This document shows positions 45,714 through 58,207 of a stretch of DNA of 64,000 nucleotides, piece by piece. The stretch covers positions 372,001-436,000 of the forward strand of contig SAUG01000042.1 of assembly GCA_011316305.1 (NCBI GenBank), in the 5' to 3' direction. The position numbers and the translations under genes were made by a program. The stretch is from Rusavskia elegans. Lineage: Eukaryota > Ascomycota > Lecanoromycetes > Teloschistales > Teloschistaceae. The notes beneath the pieces were generated by a model. The model was not told the origin of the DNA and did no database searches. It saw only the letters and a program-made list of their open reading frames with translations. Within the stretch, counting starts at the first letter, position 1, and every line of letters begins with the position of its first letter.

Positions 45714-46459
45714 GAATAATTTCGGAAGATTATTTCGAACTTTGCACTCGTTATTTTAAAGACGTTCACTTTGATACCACACATCGTTTCTGTTCCCTTT
45801 GGGCCTCAAGGAGGAGCCGCGATATGTAGCGGAGTAATAATGATAATGTTATTTCAAGTCCCTCGATCCATGCCCTCTGCTAGTCCTTTTGAAACCTATC
45901 GCCTCCTTTCCAACAGCCCTGCAATAAACTCTCACTCGCTCCAACATTGTTTTCTACATAGCTTAGCTGCAGCTGCCTGAAGGAGAACAAAGTTGGCATA
46001 TATTCAGCCGGAGCGGTTTATTGATCCAGATTCTCTCATCGAAATACATAAATTGGGCACTTCACTCTGACCTATAAAGTATAACATCGATCCCACCTCC
46101 ATCCCATCTTTGCACATGACCATCCTAGGAAAGTGGAGAAAAGTCGTAATGAGACTCGGGTATATAGTAATCTTCCCTCGACTCAAGGTCCCAGAACGAA
46201 TTGAATCCATGCCTAATAGCCAGGGCTAAGCATTTTTGGGAGGAAAAGGCAATCAAAGAATCAGTGCAGATACCAACTTCACAATTGCCTGCCTAAGGAA
46301 ATCGATGAGTATCAGACTATGGGAAATCTCTTCGCTCATGGTATCTCGGCCGGTTCCTCCAAAAACAGAGAGAGATCCCTGATTGATATACAAACTTACA
46401 CCCCTCAGCGCCGACGCTCAATCGCACGCAGTAGAATTCAGTATAATTGACAGGATGAA
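45714..46459. other. Convergent intergenic stretch
   Basis: 3' flanks of abaA and of the Rmd1-type gene. No supported frame. AT-rich pieces near 45710-45760 may include the polyadenylation region. Confidence 0.4.
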
Positions 46460-48379
46460 TCATGGTATCTGCAACCCCATCCCTCCTCCACCACCAACAT
46501 TCGCCAGCGGCGACATCAAAAACCCCTTCGCCATCACCCCCTGCCCACCACCGCCCCTCGTACTACTACTCAACATGCCAAATCTCAGAAACACCTCCGA
46601 GCACGTCACCGCGATGGATATCAGGATCAGCACAATGATGATCCACGTAAGTCTGCTGCTCCGATCGTCGGCTATGGAATCGGAGAGGATTTCCGCAAGG
46701 TCGAGGAAGACGCGGCAGCGCTCGTTGAGGGCTTGGACGCGGGGTTTAATTTCTAGGTATTCGCGGACGGCGAAGTAGAGGGGGTGGAGGGTGGGTTCGG
46801 AGTCCCAGAAGAAGTTGGGGACGTCGAGCATGTTGGATGCTGTTGGTAAGGGATTAGATGTGCGGAAGTATGTGGTATTATTTGTATTGTATGGTGGGCA
46901 GGGAAGGAAGGGAAAGGTATAGGGGGGACAAGGAAGAGAGCGTACATAGATTGACATCCACACGACTGCGGAAAAGAGCACCGAGGATGCGAACGAGTTC
47001 TTCGCGCTTCATGCCCAATTTTCCCGTGAGGGCGAGCCGGCGCGGGACGTGTTGAGCTTCGGCCATTTGGTCTGCCATTCTCTGCTCGAAGAAATTGAGT
47101 TTAGTGCTTTGGGCGATGGCGTGGGACATGGCTAATTTGATCATATGGTCTCCGCTTCTCAGCGTAATCATGTCGTTGAAGACCCGCGGTCGAGGTGTCT
47201 CAGGCGAATATTCGAAATGGAATTCCTCGGTCTCGAAGTCCTCTTCGTCTTGAGCGCCTGTGACGAGTGTGACGCCTGTTTCGGATTCCGAGAAGGTGAG
47301 ATCGGCGAGGACGTCCTTTTCCTGGCGTTCGGTGAAGTTCCAGAAGACGACGACGCCGTAGGAGAAGACGAACATCTCGGCGAAGGTGAAGGCATCTGGA
47401 CTTACTCGTGTGGGGCTCATTGATCGTGCGGAATCGGTGCTTTCTCTTCTTCCGTCATGATCGTCAGATACTTCGGAGCGGTGATGTGAAGTATGGTTTG
47501 CCTCTGTCGGTGTATTTTCACCCTCCTCGTTGCCTCGAACGCTGAATGTGTCTGCGTTCTCATCATCGAAAAATCCCTCGCCATAATCGCGACCCTCATT
47601 CCTCTCGATTTCCTCGTCCAATAGTGTCTTCCCTCCTGAGCTCTTGAGCAATGGACTACTCTTCACCCTGTACCCTTCGGTTCCAGGTAACAAAGGCAGA
47701 TGATACACCGTATACAAGCAATCGTCGTATAGCTTCGTCCGCGCGCCATGCTGATCCTTGAGGAATTGCGCGGTCCCCTTCATCTTGTAGGCTTGCGCCG
47801 TACAGTAAGCCGTCACCCGCGCCAACTTTTCTGCCCGCCTCGCTTTCGGCAACCGCTCCGCATAACTCTTTCCCTTCCTCCCTCGCGTCCGTCTTAGTAC
47901 CTCTTCATTGTCCCTTGTTGGCGCCTCGTCATTATCTTCGTCGTAGTCGGCCTTCTCCTCGACTTCTTCGTCGTCGGCATCTCCGGTGTCGGGTAGTAAG
48001 ACGAGCTTCTCGCTTACTTTGGTACTTCTTGCGGGCATGTGCTGAGGTAAGACGGGCCGTCCAGCCAATCTTGGGTCGGCAGGTCTGCCGCTCTTGGTGC
48101 GGACGAGGGGCGTGCGCTGGGCGGGTTGACGTTGTTGCATTGATGGGATATCGGAGGCGTATTGGAGAACGCTGTCGACAGTGACAAAGCGAGAGCTCTT
48201 CCGGAGTAGAAGAGGTGGTGGGCAACTTCGGGCAGCTGGATGATGTTCCCGAGCGTCGGTGACCTGTGTTGTATCAGAACAATGTTGAGCGTGCATACTG
48301 GTGCGTTGATTTAGGAATGTGACCTTACCAGAACCGAAGGGCCACGCTTGCCTGATGGCGCTGACATTGGAGGAGCCAT
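46460..48379 (-). CDS. Rmd1/DUF155 (RMND1-like) membrane protein
   Basis: Exons (minus) 48379-48329, 48263-46946 and 46839-46460; 582 residues. The conserved DUF155 region (about 280-560) includes AEMFVFSYGVVVFWNFTERQ, DMITLRSGDHMIKLAMSHAI, LNFFEQRMADQ and LHPLYFAVREYLEIKPRVQALNERCRVFLDL, then one C-terminal membrane segment LTWIIIVLILISIAVTCSEV. Yeast Rmd1 is needed for meiotic division; RMND1 relatives act in mitochondrial translation. The last join (VNL-SSNMLDVPNFF) is decided by family conservation. The first exon (MAPPMSAPSGKRGPSVL) is supported by a GTAAGG donor and ACACAG acceptor but is poorly conserved. The N-terminal half is disordered and acidic. Confidence 0.87.
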
Positions 48380-48758
48380 CTGCAAATTTATATCTCATTC
48401 ACACTAATGTTAAGTTTATAGTCCTGAAATTTTCATTGTTTTACGAGATCTGTAAAGACGGATGGATGTTGTGCATTCGAAGTATCGATGTCTAACGCAC
48501 AGCGACGTCATGTCTTGGCGGCTTATGAATTTTAGTGTACCGGATCTTGCATGGGCAAAACATCCCCATCTTATGTACTCTATAAGATCCACCATACCCA
48601 GAAAAGCAATATCATGGCTTATATCAACTGACATGATGGATAGCAATAGTTCACGTTGAATACATTGGAAGAGTTCGCATAAGACACCGCCAGCGCCAAC
48701 GCTAATCCAATCCCACCCAATACTCTACCCAGACGACCCATTTTCACCAACTGTGTCC
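48380..48758. other. Intergenic stretch
   Basis: Promoter side of the Rmd1-type gene and 3' flank of the copper ATPase. Nothing recognised. Confidence 0.35.
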
Positions 48759-51700
48759 TCAAGCCGCCTCGACATCCCGCAAAGGTAAGTACACTTCATC
48801 CTCTCTTCGCCCTCGCCAGAGTAGACTCTTTGCTAGCCGAAGAAGGTCTGCCCAGCTGCTCCTCATATTACTATCGTAGGTTGTGCTCATTTCCTTCAAG
48901 TCTTCACCCTTGCCCCCTTCTCGCTCGAGATTCTCCACGTTCATCCAGCCCGGTCGCCGCCATAACCTGAGCAAAAGGCTGCTTACAGTTACGCTGACAC
49001 TGCTTGCTGCCATGGCACCTCCTGCAGCCAATGGAGGCATCATAAAACCCCCAGGTAGCAGCAGCCCGAAGCCCATGGCGAACGGCAACCCAATGAGGTT
49101 GTACAAGCACGCCCACGCGAGGTTGGCTTTGATCCGCGTGAAGACCGACCTAGAAAGACTCAAAGACGCCGCCACGCTGAGTAAGTCTTCTGGTCTCATC
49201 AGTACGATATCGGCCGCTTCTACCGCCACGTCCGTTCCCGAACATAGCGCTATACCGACATCTGCCGTCGCCAATGCTGGCGAATCGTTGATCCCATCTC
49301 CAACCATGGCTACTATCGTACCCTGAGCTTGGAGGCGCTTGATGATTTCGCGCTTCTGATCAGGTGAGACGCCAGCATGAACGTTCGATTTGGGGATTCC
49401 GACAGCTTCAGCAACGGCAATCGCAGTAGGCATCTGATCGCCTGTAACAAGCGATGATGTGATATTCATTCGATTTAGAGCAACGATGGTTGCGTAGGCC
49501 GAAGGCTTGATGGTGTCCGACAAGGACAGTGATCCTGTGTACACATTGTCTATCGCCACGAAGATTTGGGTTGTCCCAGCCGCCGGCCCGACTTGCTTTC
49601 CAGAATGGCTTTGCGTGGTTGCAATGGGTACAGCACTGGTTGCGGTTGGGAGTGTGACATTTCGAGATCTCAGAAATGAGCTGCTACCGACGAGGATGTG
49701 ATAACGTTTCTGTTCAATCGACGATGCAGGTGCAACAATGGCAGACACTCCCTTGCCGACGGTAGCTTGGAAATCGCCAACGGTACCGTCAATCATGCTG
49801 TCACTGCCGATGCCCAGTTCTGTCTTAGCAGCGTAGAGTATCGCTTTGCCGACTGGATGCTCGCTGTTCATCTCCGTGAGGCCTACGAGACTCCACCAAA
49901 GTTCTCTCCGCCAATTGTTGGCTTCCCAAAGCGGTTCCAGCTTAGTCTCGGCAACACTCATCTTTCCCATTGTTAATGTCCCAGTCTTGTCAAAAACGAT
50001 GTGCCGAATCTTGGTCGCTGTCTCAAGCGTAGCACCACCTTTAATCAGTATGCCATGCTTCGAGCCCACACCAGTGCCTACCATGACTGCGGTTGGAGTG
50101 GCTAAACCAAGAGCACATGGGCAGGCGAAGACAATGACTGATATACAAAGCTTGAGACAAACCATGAGCTTACCACCGCTTTCCGGCATTAAGAAGATCT
50201 TTGGAGGTTTATCCAATACGTGACTCAAGACCATCCAGATGGTGAAGGTAAGGAGACCTAGACAGATGATCGTCGGAACAAAATATCCAGCGACTATATC
50301 TGCCATTCGCTGTATTGGTGCACGGCTCGTCTGAGCTTCTTGTACCGCTTTCACGATCTGACTCAGTTGCGTATCTCGGCCAGCTCGGGTGACTTGAAAG
50401 TTCAAAAGACCGTCCCCATTCACCGTACCTGCCATGAGAGGGCTCCCCTTTTTCTTCGATATTGGCATTGGTTCGCCGGTGACCATGCTTTCATTGACAA
50501 AGCTCTGACCACGAGTGACCCTGCCGTCCGCAGGAATTTTGTCACCGGGTCGTAGGATTACCACGTCTCCAACCTCGATCAGCTCGGTTGGCACAATCTT
50601 CTCGGCAAATACGTTGCTTGTGGGAGAGTTTTTGATCTTTGCCTTCTCCTCCGAAATTGGCCTACCCTCATCAAACTCCTCTCCGGCTCTTTCGGCTGCG
50701 GCGGAGTCAATGTAGATAGTTGCCATGGACGGCGCGAGGGACATGAGCTCCGAAAGTGCTTTCGAGGTTTCGCCTTTGGCGCGATTTTCCAGCCAGCGGC
50801 CGAGTGTGATGAAGGTAATCAGCATTGTGCTTGTATCGAAGACTGTGCTTGGGCGAGAGTGAGGCGGGATAAGAATAGATGTTATCATTGCTCCTACACT
50901 GAAGAAGAATGCTGCCGAAGTGCCAAATACCACCAGGACATCCATGGTAGGGGTTCTGTGGGAGAGAGATTTGAAAGCCGACACATAGAAGCGCTTGCCC
51001 ACGCCAAATTGTACAGGGATTGTGAGCAGCATACAAACAACATCTCCGAGATGTAGACCAGGGATCAGAAGTTGAAAAGAGCCGTAATCAAGTGCTGGAA
51101 TGAACATAGGTATTATCATGCTTATGAGAAAAACCGGGATCGCAAAACCCAGGGAGTACAGGAACGCTGCTTTCCACTCCCGGATCTCGCGCGTCTTAGC
51201 TAGGGACTCTAGCTGCGCATTGTTGTCGTCCACGTCTGCAATGAGCGCGTTGTACCCTAGGTTCTCCGTAGCTTCTACAACCGCTCGAAGTCCAGTATCG
51301 AGAGAGTTGTATGATATTGTAGTGCGCGAGCTGGTCAAGGTGGAGAAGTTGACCGTGACGGAGGTGATGCCTGGTATCGATCGAAGTGATTCCTCCAGGT
51401 TTGCTGCAGAGGCCGTGTCTGTTAAGCCAAGGATCTTAAGTTGTACGTTGCGAATGACGGATGGTTGGCTGGTAGTGCGTCCAAGTGGCGTTGTGGGTAT
51501 ATCATGGGTCAGAGAGGCTTTGGTTTCGACAATGGCAGCATCGAAGCCCCTGTCTTCGATGATCTCTACAATGGCCTCGAGCGGTAAAACAACTGGATCG
51601 TGCTCGAAGTCGGCGCGGCCTGTAAGGAAGGAAATACTCATGGTCAACAAACCGGGGACATCCTTGAAGCCTCCTCTTATGCCAGATTCGCAGGCGCCGC

Positions 51701-52016
51701 AGGTCATACCCTCCACCTTCAACGTTGTTACTGATAAATGCGATGAGGTGGATCCTATTGTGTCCTCCATCGGTTGGTCGTGCGTAGCCTTGGGATAGTC
51801 GGTTGACATGATCTCGACATCGAATCCTGTATCTTCTATGGCGTCCCTGACAGATTCTGGTGATAATATCTGTGGATCATGCTCGACGATCGCTCGGCTG
51901 AGATTGAAGTAGGCCTCCACGGTCGCAACTCCATCCAAGCCCTTCAGGCCACTTTTGACCGCTGATTCACAAGACGCGCAGGTCATGCCGTCCACACGTA
52001 AATTCGTTTTTGCCAT
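48759..52016 (-). CDS. Ccc2/ATP7-type copper-transporting P1B ATPase
   Basis: Pumps Cu(I) into the secretory pathway for cuproenzymes such as multicopper oxidases. Single exon, 1,085 residues. Heavy-metal domains: VDGMTCASCESAVK (residues 9-22) and VEGMTCGACESGIR (about 103-116) are intact; a third domain at about 190-260 reads ILGLTDTASAANLEES and has lost CxxC. Then eight membrane segments, the actuator motif MVTGEP, the ion site FACPCALGLATP (CPC), the phosphorylation site DKTGTLT, SEHPVGKA and the hinge GDGINDSPALATADVGIAL. No Golgi or plasma membrane signal can be read. It is divergent from Csn7, with 740 bp between the starts. Confidence 0.94.
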   Translation of the reverse strand: MAKTNLRVDGMTCASCESAVKSGLKGLDGVATVEAYFNLSRAIVEHDPQILSPESVRDAIEDTGFDVEIMSTDYPKATHDQPMEDTIGSTSSHLSVTTLKVEGMTCGACESGIRGGFKDVPGLLTMSISFLTGRADFEHDPVVLPLEAIVEIIEDRGFDAAIVETKASLTHDIPTTPLGRTTSQPSVIRNVQLKILGLTDTASAANLEESLRSIPGITSVTVNFSTLTSSRTTISYNSLDTGLRAVVEATENLGYNALIADVDDNNAQLESLAKTREIREWKAAFLYSLGFAIPVFLISMIIPMFIPALDYGSFQLLIPGLHLGDVVCMLLTIPVQFGVGKRFYVSAFKSLSHRTPTMDVLVVFGTSAAFFFSVGAMITSILIPPHSRPSTVFDTSTMLITFITLGRWLENRAKGETSKALSELMSLAPSMATIYIDSAAAERAGEEFDEGRPISEEKAKIKNSPTSNVFAEKIVPTELIEVGDVVILRPGDKIPADGRVTRGQSFVNESMVTGEPMPISKKKGSPLMAGTVNGDGLLNFQVTRAGRDTQLSQIVKAVQEAQTSRAPIQRMADIVAGYFVPTIICLGLLTFTIWMVLSHVLDKPPKIFLMPESGGKLMVCLKLCISVIVFACPCALGLATPTAVMVGTGVGSKHGILIKGGATLETATKIRHIVFDKTGTLTMGKMSVAETKLEPLWEANNWRRELWWSLVGLTEMNSEHPVGKAILYAAKTELGIGSDSMIDGTVGDFQATVGKGVSAIVAPASSIEQKRYHILVGSSSFLRSRNVTLPTATSAVPIATTQSHSGKQVGPAAGTTQIFVAIDNVYTGSLSLSDTIKPSAYATIVALNRMNITSSLVTGDQMPTAIAVAEAVGIPKSNVHAGVSPDQKREIIKRLQAQGTIVAMVGDGINDSPALATADVGIALCSGTDVAVEAADIVLMRPEDLLSVAASLSLSRSVFTRIKANLAWACLYNLIGLPFAMGFGLLLPGGFMMPPLAAGGAMAASSVSVTVSSLLLRLWRRPGWMNVENLEREGGKGEDLKEMSTTYDSNMRSSWADLLRLAKSLLWRGRREDEVYLPLRDVEAA

Positions 52017-52756
52017 CCTGGCCGGCAGCGTCGCCGCGTTCGATAACGGGCTGAAGATATGCGGTTAAATCGTACAAAGACGGAAGCGCCTAGCTGCCCA
52101 TCAAGTGGACACTCCAAGTCTGTGGTGCTCTCCTATGGGAGAGACAAAGCGGGGATTATGGGCTGGTTGGTTGAGAGACGGTCAGGTTCGTAGGTGGTAT
52201 ATAGGCCAAGCTGTACGTAGCGATGATCCAATATGAATGACAGAAATGACTGTATGCTGTAGTATGAGGAAGCGAACTAGAGGGTGATAAAGTACACACG
52301 GAGAGATCCAGCTCCCTTGTGCTCCTTCTGGCTTTGTCAACTGAATAAAATTCGGCCCTTCGGCTGTCAGGGAGCGGGACTTCCGTAATCGCACGCGATC
52401 GCCGACTGGACCGCAATGTGATACTTAAGCGGAAGGTGTCATCTCATCCAAAGGATATGTATTTGTCTTGTAATGATGCGCACTGCGCCAAAATCTGCGC
52501 TGTGAATGCTGAGGAGGATAAGGTAGGAGAGGAATCATGCAATTTGCCCTGGGGACTACTCACTGAATCCCTGCGTGAGGACCGATGAGCGTTTAAAGAC
52601 CCCTGCCCCGGATATTCGAGCCGCCGATTCGGCCGCTGATTACATAAGTTGCCAAGACACCAACTGTAGACGTATTGCAGGGATCAAGATATCTTGAATA
52701 TCTCTCACAATCCTCGTACATCAACCTTGGCAAATGTACTAAAGCAGTGACAGGAA
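52017..52756. other. Divergent promoter region of the copper ATPase and Csn7 genes
   Basis: 740 bp with only overlapping short frames. I see no metal-response motif that I could name with confidence. Confidence 0.4.
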
Positions 52757-53674
52757 ATGGATCCAACCCAACAGAAAGCTCTGAACGCTCTCGAATCCTT
52801 TGTCCTCCTCTCATCATCAGCTTCTTCACCACGAGCTGCTGCCGACCTCGTCAAACAAGCTACCTCCGCCCCAAATACCTATGTCTTCGCCGAGCTCCTC
52901 CAAACCAAAAACATAGCAGCTCTCAAGACTGGACCTCCCGAACATGCATCATACTATACCCTTCTACAGATCTTCGCCTGGGGCACCTGGGCCGACTATT
53001 CATGTGCGTGCCTATGGCCAATCACTCCTAGCAGTTAGATTTATACTGATCCAAATAAACCTACAGCAACGCCCGATCTTCCTCCTCTCACCGACGCCCA
53101 GGCCCACAAACTCCGCCAACTATCCCTGCTGTCCCTCTCTACCTCTCCTTCCACACTCACCTACACTCACCTCCTCACCGCCCTCTCCCTCCCTTCAACT
53201 CGCGCCCTTGAAGATCTCGTCATCAGCACCATCTACGCCGGCCTGCTGGTCGCAAAACTCGATACCAAATCCCAACGTGTCGACGTCTCCTCAGTATCTC
53301 CCCTCCGTGATCTCCGCCCAGCCAGAGTACCTCAGCTGATCTCGACTCTGGATAATTGGAACGGCCGATGTATCTCCGTGCTCGATGATCTGGAAACCCA
53401 AATCAAGGAAGTTAGGCAGAAAGCGTTGGAAAGGAGAAAGAGGGAGCAACGGGATGAAGCTGCCGTCGAGAAGTTGGTGGGCCAGGCGCTGAAGGAGAAA
53501 GGGAAGGCTGGGGAAAAAAGAATGGCTCAAGATCCGGTGGGTGGAAGGGAAGCGGCGATTGGGGATGGGAATGATGGTATGGATCTGGATGAGAAGGCAG
53601 GACCGGGGCGGCCGAGAGGGGCGAAGAGGGGCGGCGGTGCGTTCAAGAATGCGGCCAAGAGGATGATGGGATGA
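52757..53674 (+). CDS. COP9 signalosome subunit 7 (CsnG type), PCI domain
   Basis: Subunit of the deneddylase complex that removes Nedd8 from cullins. Exons 52757-53003 and 53067-53674; the 63 nt intron GTGCGT...CTACAG splits a Ser codon (ADYS-STPDLPPL). Product 284 residues. The helical N-terminus (ALNALESFVLLSSSASSPRAAADLVKQA, LLQIFAWGTWADY) and the PCI winged helix (KLRQLSLLSLSTS..., LLTALSLPSTRALEDLVISTIYAGLLVAKLDTKSQRVDVSSV) are clear. They are followed by a coiled coil (DDLETQIKEVRQKALERRK) and a basic, Gly-rich tail. F-box and cullin substrates would be its indirect partners. Confidence 0.9.
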
Positions 53675-54027
53675 TGTTGGCAGCGAGCATAGCGAGACCC
53701 GGCTTTTTTTTTTTCTTTTTTTGAATCACGACGATGTATGCATTAGCGGGACTGGAAACTGATCATGAGGAATGCGGCTGGCCGATCTCTTCCAGAAAGT
53801 GCTGCGGAGTTTTCAGGGAGAGATCTACGTATGAGATAGCGACCTTTGTAAATTAGAATTGCCAGTGCGATGGCTCATCAATAGATCATGTAAAGATTTG
53901 TCTGCTGCATCCTTGCAGACCGGTCACCGCGAACATTGGGTATCATTAACAGTGCAAACCGCCCACCCCTGCAAACACCGACCATGCATATAATTCGTAC
54001 AGTATCGTAGCCGCAATGGTGTGGCAA
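53675..54027. other. Convergent 3' flanks of Csn7 and Gcn5
   Basis: Contains a T-rich run (T10CT6 near 53705-53720), probably in the 3' UTR of the Csn7 gene. No gene. Confidence 0.4.
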
Positions 54028-55441
<1,414 letters not shown>

Positions 55442-55731
55442 GTCTGGAAGACGCTTCGAAGTTGTTCGAAAGGCTCGTCGATGTATGGGATCTGGACGTC
55501 GGCGTCTGGCTCAGCGATGGGGCTTGGCGCCAGAAATGTAGGGCTGACTAGCCTGACTTGCTTTGAACGGCGCGCGGGAGCCGCTTCTGGGACACCCATG
55601 CATTTCTAAAAGGAAATCAGTCGACGTGTCGTTGTCACTCGTTACCCGCGGAAACATATACACAGCCATATTGTCCTTGTAAATTGAAAGAGTCGACATC
55701 TTCAGCAGCTTGTCCCTTCTGGAAGATACCG

Positions 55732-56127
55732 ATGTCTTTGAATGACCTGTGGGAGGGAGCAGCCGAAAACCCTTACTACCCTGCCGTTGCGAAGGAAAGG
55801 CAATTTCTCGTAGCTTCTGTTCTTCTCCTCACAGGTATGGGAAGACTTGGGGTGCCCTGTACCACAGCAGATGACTGATTCTCGTTGCTAGCTTTCGTTC
55901 TCACCGGCTTCTTTGGACTCAGTAAGTCGATGATGAGGAAACTTTGACTGCAGCCAGCTCATGTGCCAAAGATCGATCTTTTAAGAACTTGCCGCTTCTG
56001 GGTATACCTGCCTCTCTAGCATTTGGGTATGTTTGTGCCGTCAATTGGATTTGTCATTGCGTCGGCTGATAGAATTTCAAGGTTTGGCGCAGTCTACATG
56101 ATCTGTGCGGTCGGCGTTTATGTTTAG
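55732..56127 (+). CDS. Ost5/TMEM258-type oligosaccharyltransferase subunit, 77 aa
   Basis: Small ER membrane subunit of the N-glycosylation complex. Four exons: 55732-55834, 55892-55921, 55972-56026 and 56082-56127; introns of 50-57 nt; 234 nt in total. The product has two membrane segments (QFLVASVLLLTAFVLTGFF and GIPASLAFGFGAVYMICAVG) and ends in VGVYV, the end shared with yeast Ost5 and human TMEM258. The start MSLNDLWEGAAENPYYP is typical of fungal members as I recall them. The gene lies 290 bp from the divergent Gcn5 start and 138 bp before Rad1 on the same strand. Confidence 0.85.
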
Positions 56128-56265
56128 ATACCCAATGAGTTGAAGAACACAAGGAGGGCTTGTGTTGTTTGTTTGTAATCTATCCGATCCACAAATCAAT
56201 ATCTGAACCCCCAAGGGGCCAACTGCCAGAAGCCCATTTCATCCACTTCTCAGACATACTTTGTT

Positions 56266-57316
56266 ATGAATCCTGTCCCGAACAATGCCACCCCTCTCTT
56301 CACCGCTGTCTCAGGCTCTGTTCGACATTTGTTCCAGCTACTCAAATGCATCAACTTTGCTACAAAAGCGCAGGTGCGGATCACACCTGAGGGTTTACGC
56401 TTCACGGTTGAAGAATCACGAGTAGTTCAAGGTAGACGCATCTGGCCGGTTTGATACACCAGCTTAATCTCCACTAGGCGTCGCTTTCCTTGAGAAGTCA
56501 CTCTTCACAAGCTACAGTTATGCAGCACCTGCAAGCAGCCAGGCCGAGGACGATGAAGCCGATGATACCGCTGTCTTCCAAATCTCCCTCGCTGCTCTCT
56601 TGGAGACACTTCAGATCTTCGGGGTCAACGAAATTAAAGACCGGTGGGCGAGCCGTGATCCGGCGTATGGAGGCATTACTGGCGCCATCGGCAGGGGCGG
56701 CAGACCTGCAGCTTTTGAGAATCGCGTCCTCGGAACGACAGGTGTGTGTCGCTTGAGCTATGCTGCCAAGGGCGAACCACTATGCGTCGTGCTTGAAGAG
56801 GCTGGGGTCACGACTACTTGCGAAATGGTCACGTATGAGCCCGAGTATCAGGAAGAAATCCCACTGCAACGAGATGCCTTGACTCTGAAAATCATCATGC
56901 GATCCAACTGGCTTCATGACGCTGTCAATGAGCTTTCTTCGACATCTCCCTCGAGATTGACGATCGCCGCGTCTCCGTCAGCGCCGTACCTGGTCTTGTC
57001 ATGTAATGGACCGCTAGGATCTGCGGCGGTAGAGTTCAGCAAAGATCAACAGCTGCTTGAAACCTTCCAAGTGCCCAAGCGAACAGTCAACACGTACAAA
57101 CACTCGTTAATTAAAGCAGCGACTCGAGCCATGTCGATTGCCAGCAAAGTCAGTATACGGGGGGATGAGCAAGGCGTTCTGAGTCTCCAATTCATGATCG
57201 AGGTCGAGGTTGAGGGAGTCAGAGTTGGAGTAAGTTTTGTTGATTTCAGGTTCGTCCCGTTCCTTTCGGAAGAAGGCGAGGATGATTTAGAAAGCAATAA
57301 TGATGAAAGGTCTTGA
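56266..57316 (+). CDS. Rad1, 9-1-1 DNA damage checkpoint clamp subunit
   Basis: PCNA-like subunit of the Rad9-Hus1-Rad1 clamp that recruits checkpoint kinases to damaged DNA. Exons 56266-56431 and 56478-57316, with a short 46 nt intron; 334 residues. Family blocks: LFTAVSGSVRHLFQLLKCINFATKAQVRITPEGLRFTVEESRVVQG-type start, GVAFLEKSLFTSYSY, FQISLAALLETLQIFG, CEMVTYEPE and the late GVLSLQFMIEVEVEGVRVGVSFVDFRFVPF. The tail is acidic. Start chosen at the first Met of the conserved N-terminal strand. Confidence 0.9.
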
Positions 57317-58207
57317 AGACTCGAGGCGTGGCAACCGCCCACGAATATTTCATTTCATTGTTGCATTACTCCATTGGGGATCCTGCAGCTTCTGCATCAT
57401 GCAATGCAACCTGAGCGCGGACCTCCGGAACATTCACACGAGGTTCCCAGAAAATCATGTGTTCTCAGTGTTGCTTCCCTCTCAAGACACCTAGAGTGGA
57501 TCCAAAGTTTATGGATGCGCTGCGACTAAATGTAGATAAGGGTGAGGCCGATTTCCTACGCCTTGAGTCGTTCTAAAATACAAAGGCGCATTGGTAGTGA
57601 TGAGGGAGGCTGATGACATACAATTATACCTAGTACTGTATCGCCAACGGTAGACACGGCTACGTGGCTCCTGATGAGATATTCAATCAAGCATGAAAAG
57701 ACTGTGCTTAGAGGCGAATATGATAATTATCAGACGAATGAAAGTCAGAATTTAGCTCGGTTGATATGAGGCTTGGCATGACACCCATCGTAGCTCTAGC
57801 TCTAGCCCAGAAAGCCAGCACTACCTTACCACGCTACACTGCAGGTCTGTCTGTACTAGACCGGACGACACTTGACTGTCTTTCTGAACCTCACTCGGCG
57901 CCAGTGGGGCCGTGATCTTCGGTCCGGCTGCTGTTGAAACTACGCTCCTTGATATGAACCTGTCGCTCATTCTCTATACCATCCCCCATTCCTGTACGAT
58001 TATTGCTCGACATTTTGCCCGAGGAACCCACCGTTCAATTCAGGCTTGCGACAAACAGAACTTCCATTCCATGAATATGTGATGATCTTTTAGGACCCTC
58101 TCGACATGCCATAGCTTCTGTTGGTAATACCGGAGCCTCGAATCCCATCTGGGTCGGTTATCTCGAGGACTCCCGACCTTTCAATCGAGGACGAGACCGT
58201 CACGAGG
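57317..58207. other. Intergenic stretch, promoter of the histidine kinase
   Basis: No gene supported. The frame is open from 58121 but without an ATG before 58208; a CT-rich leader precedes it. Confidence 0.4.
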
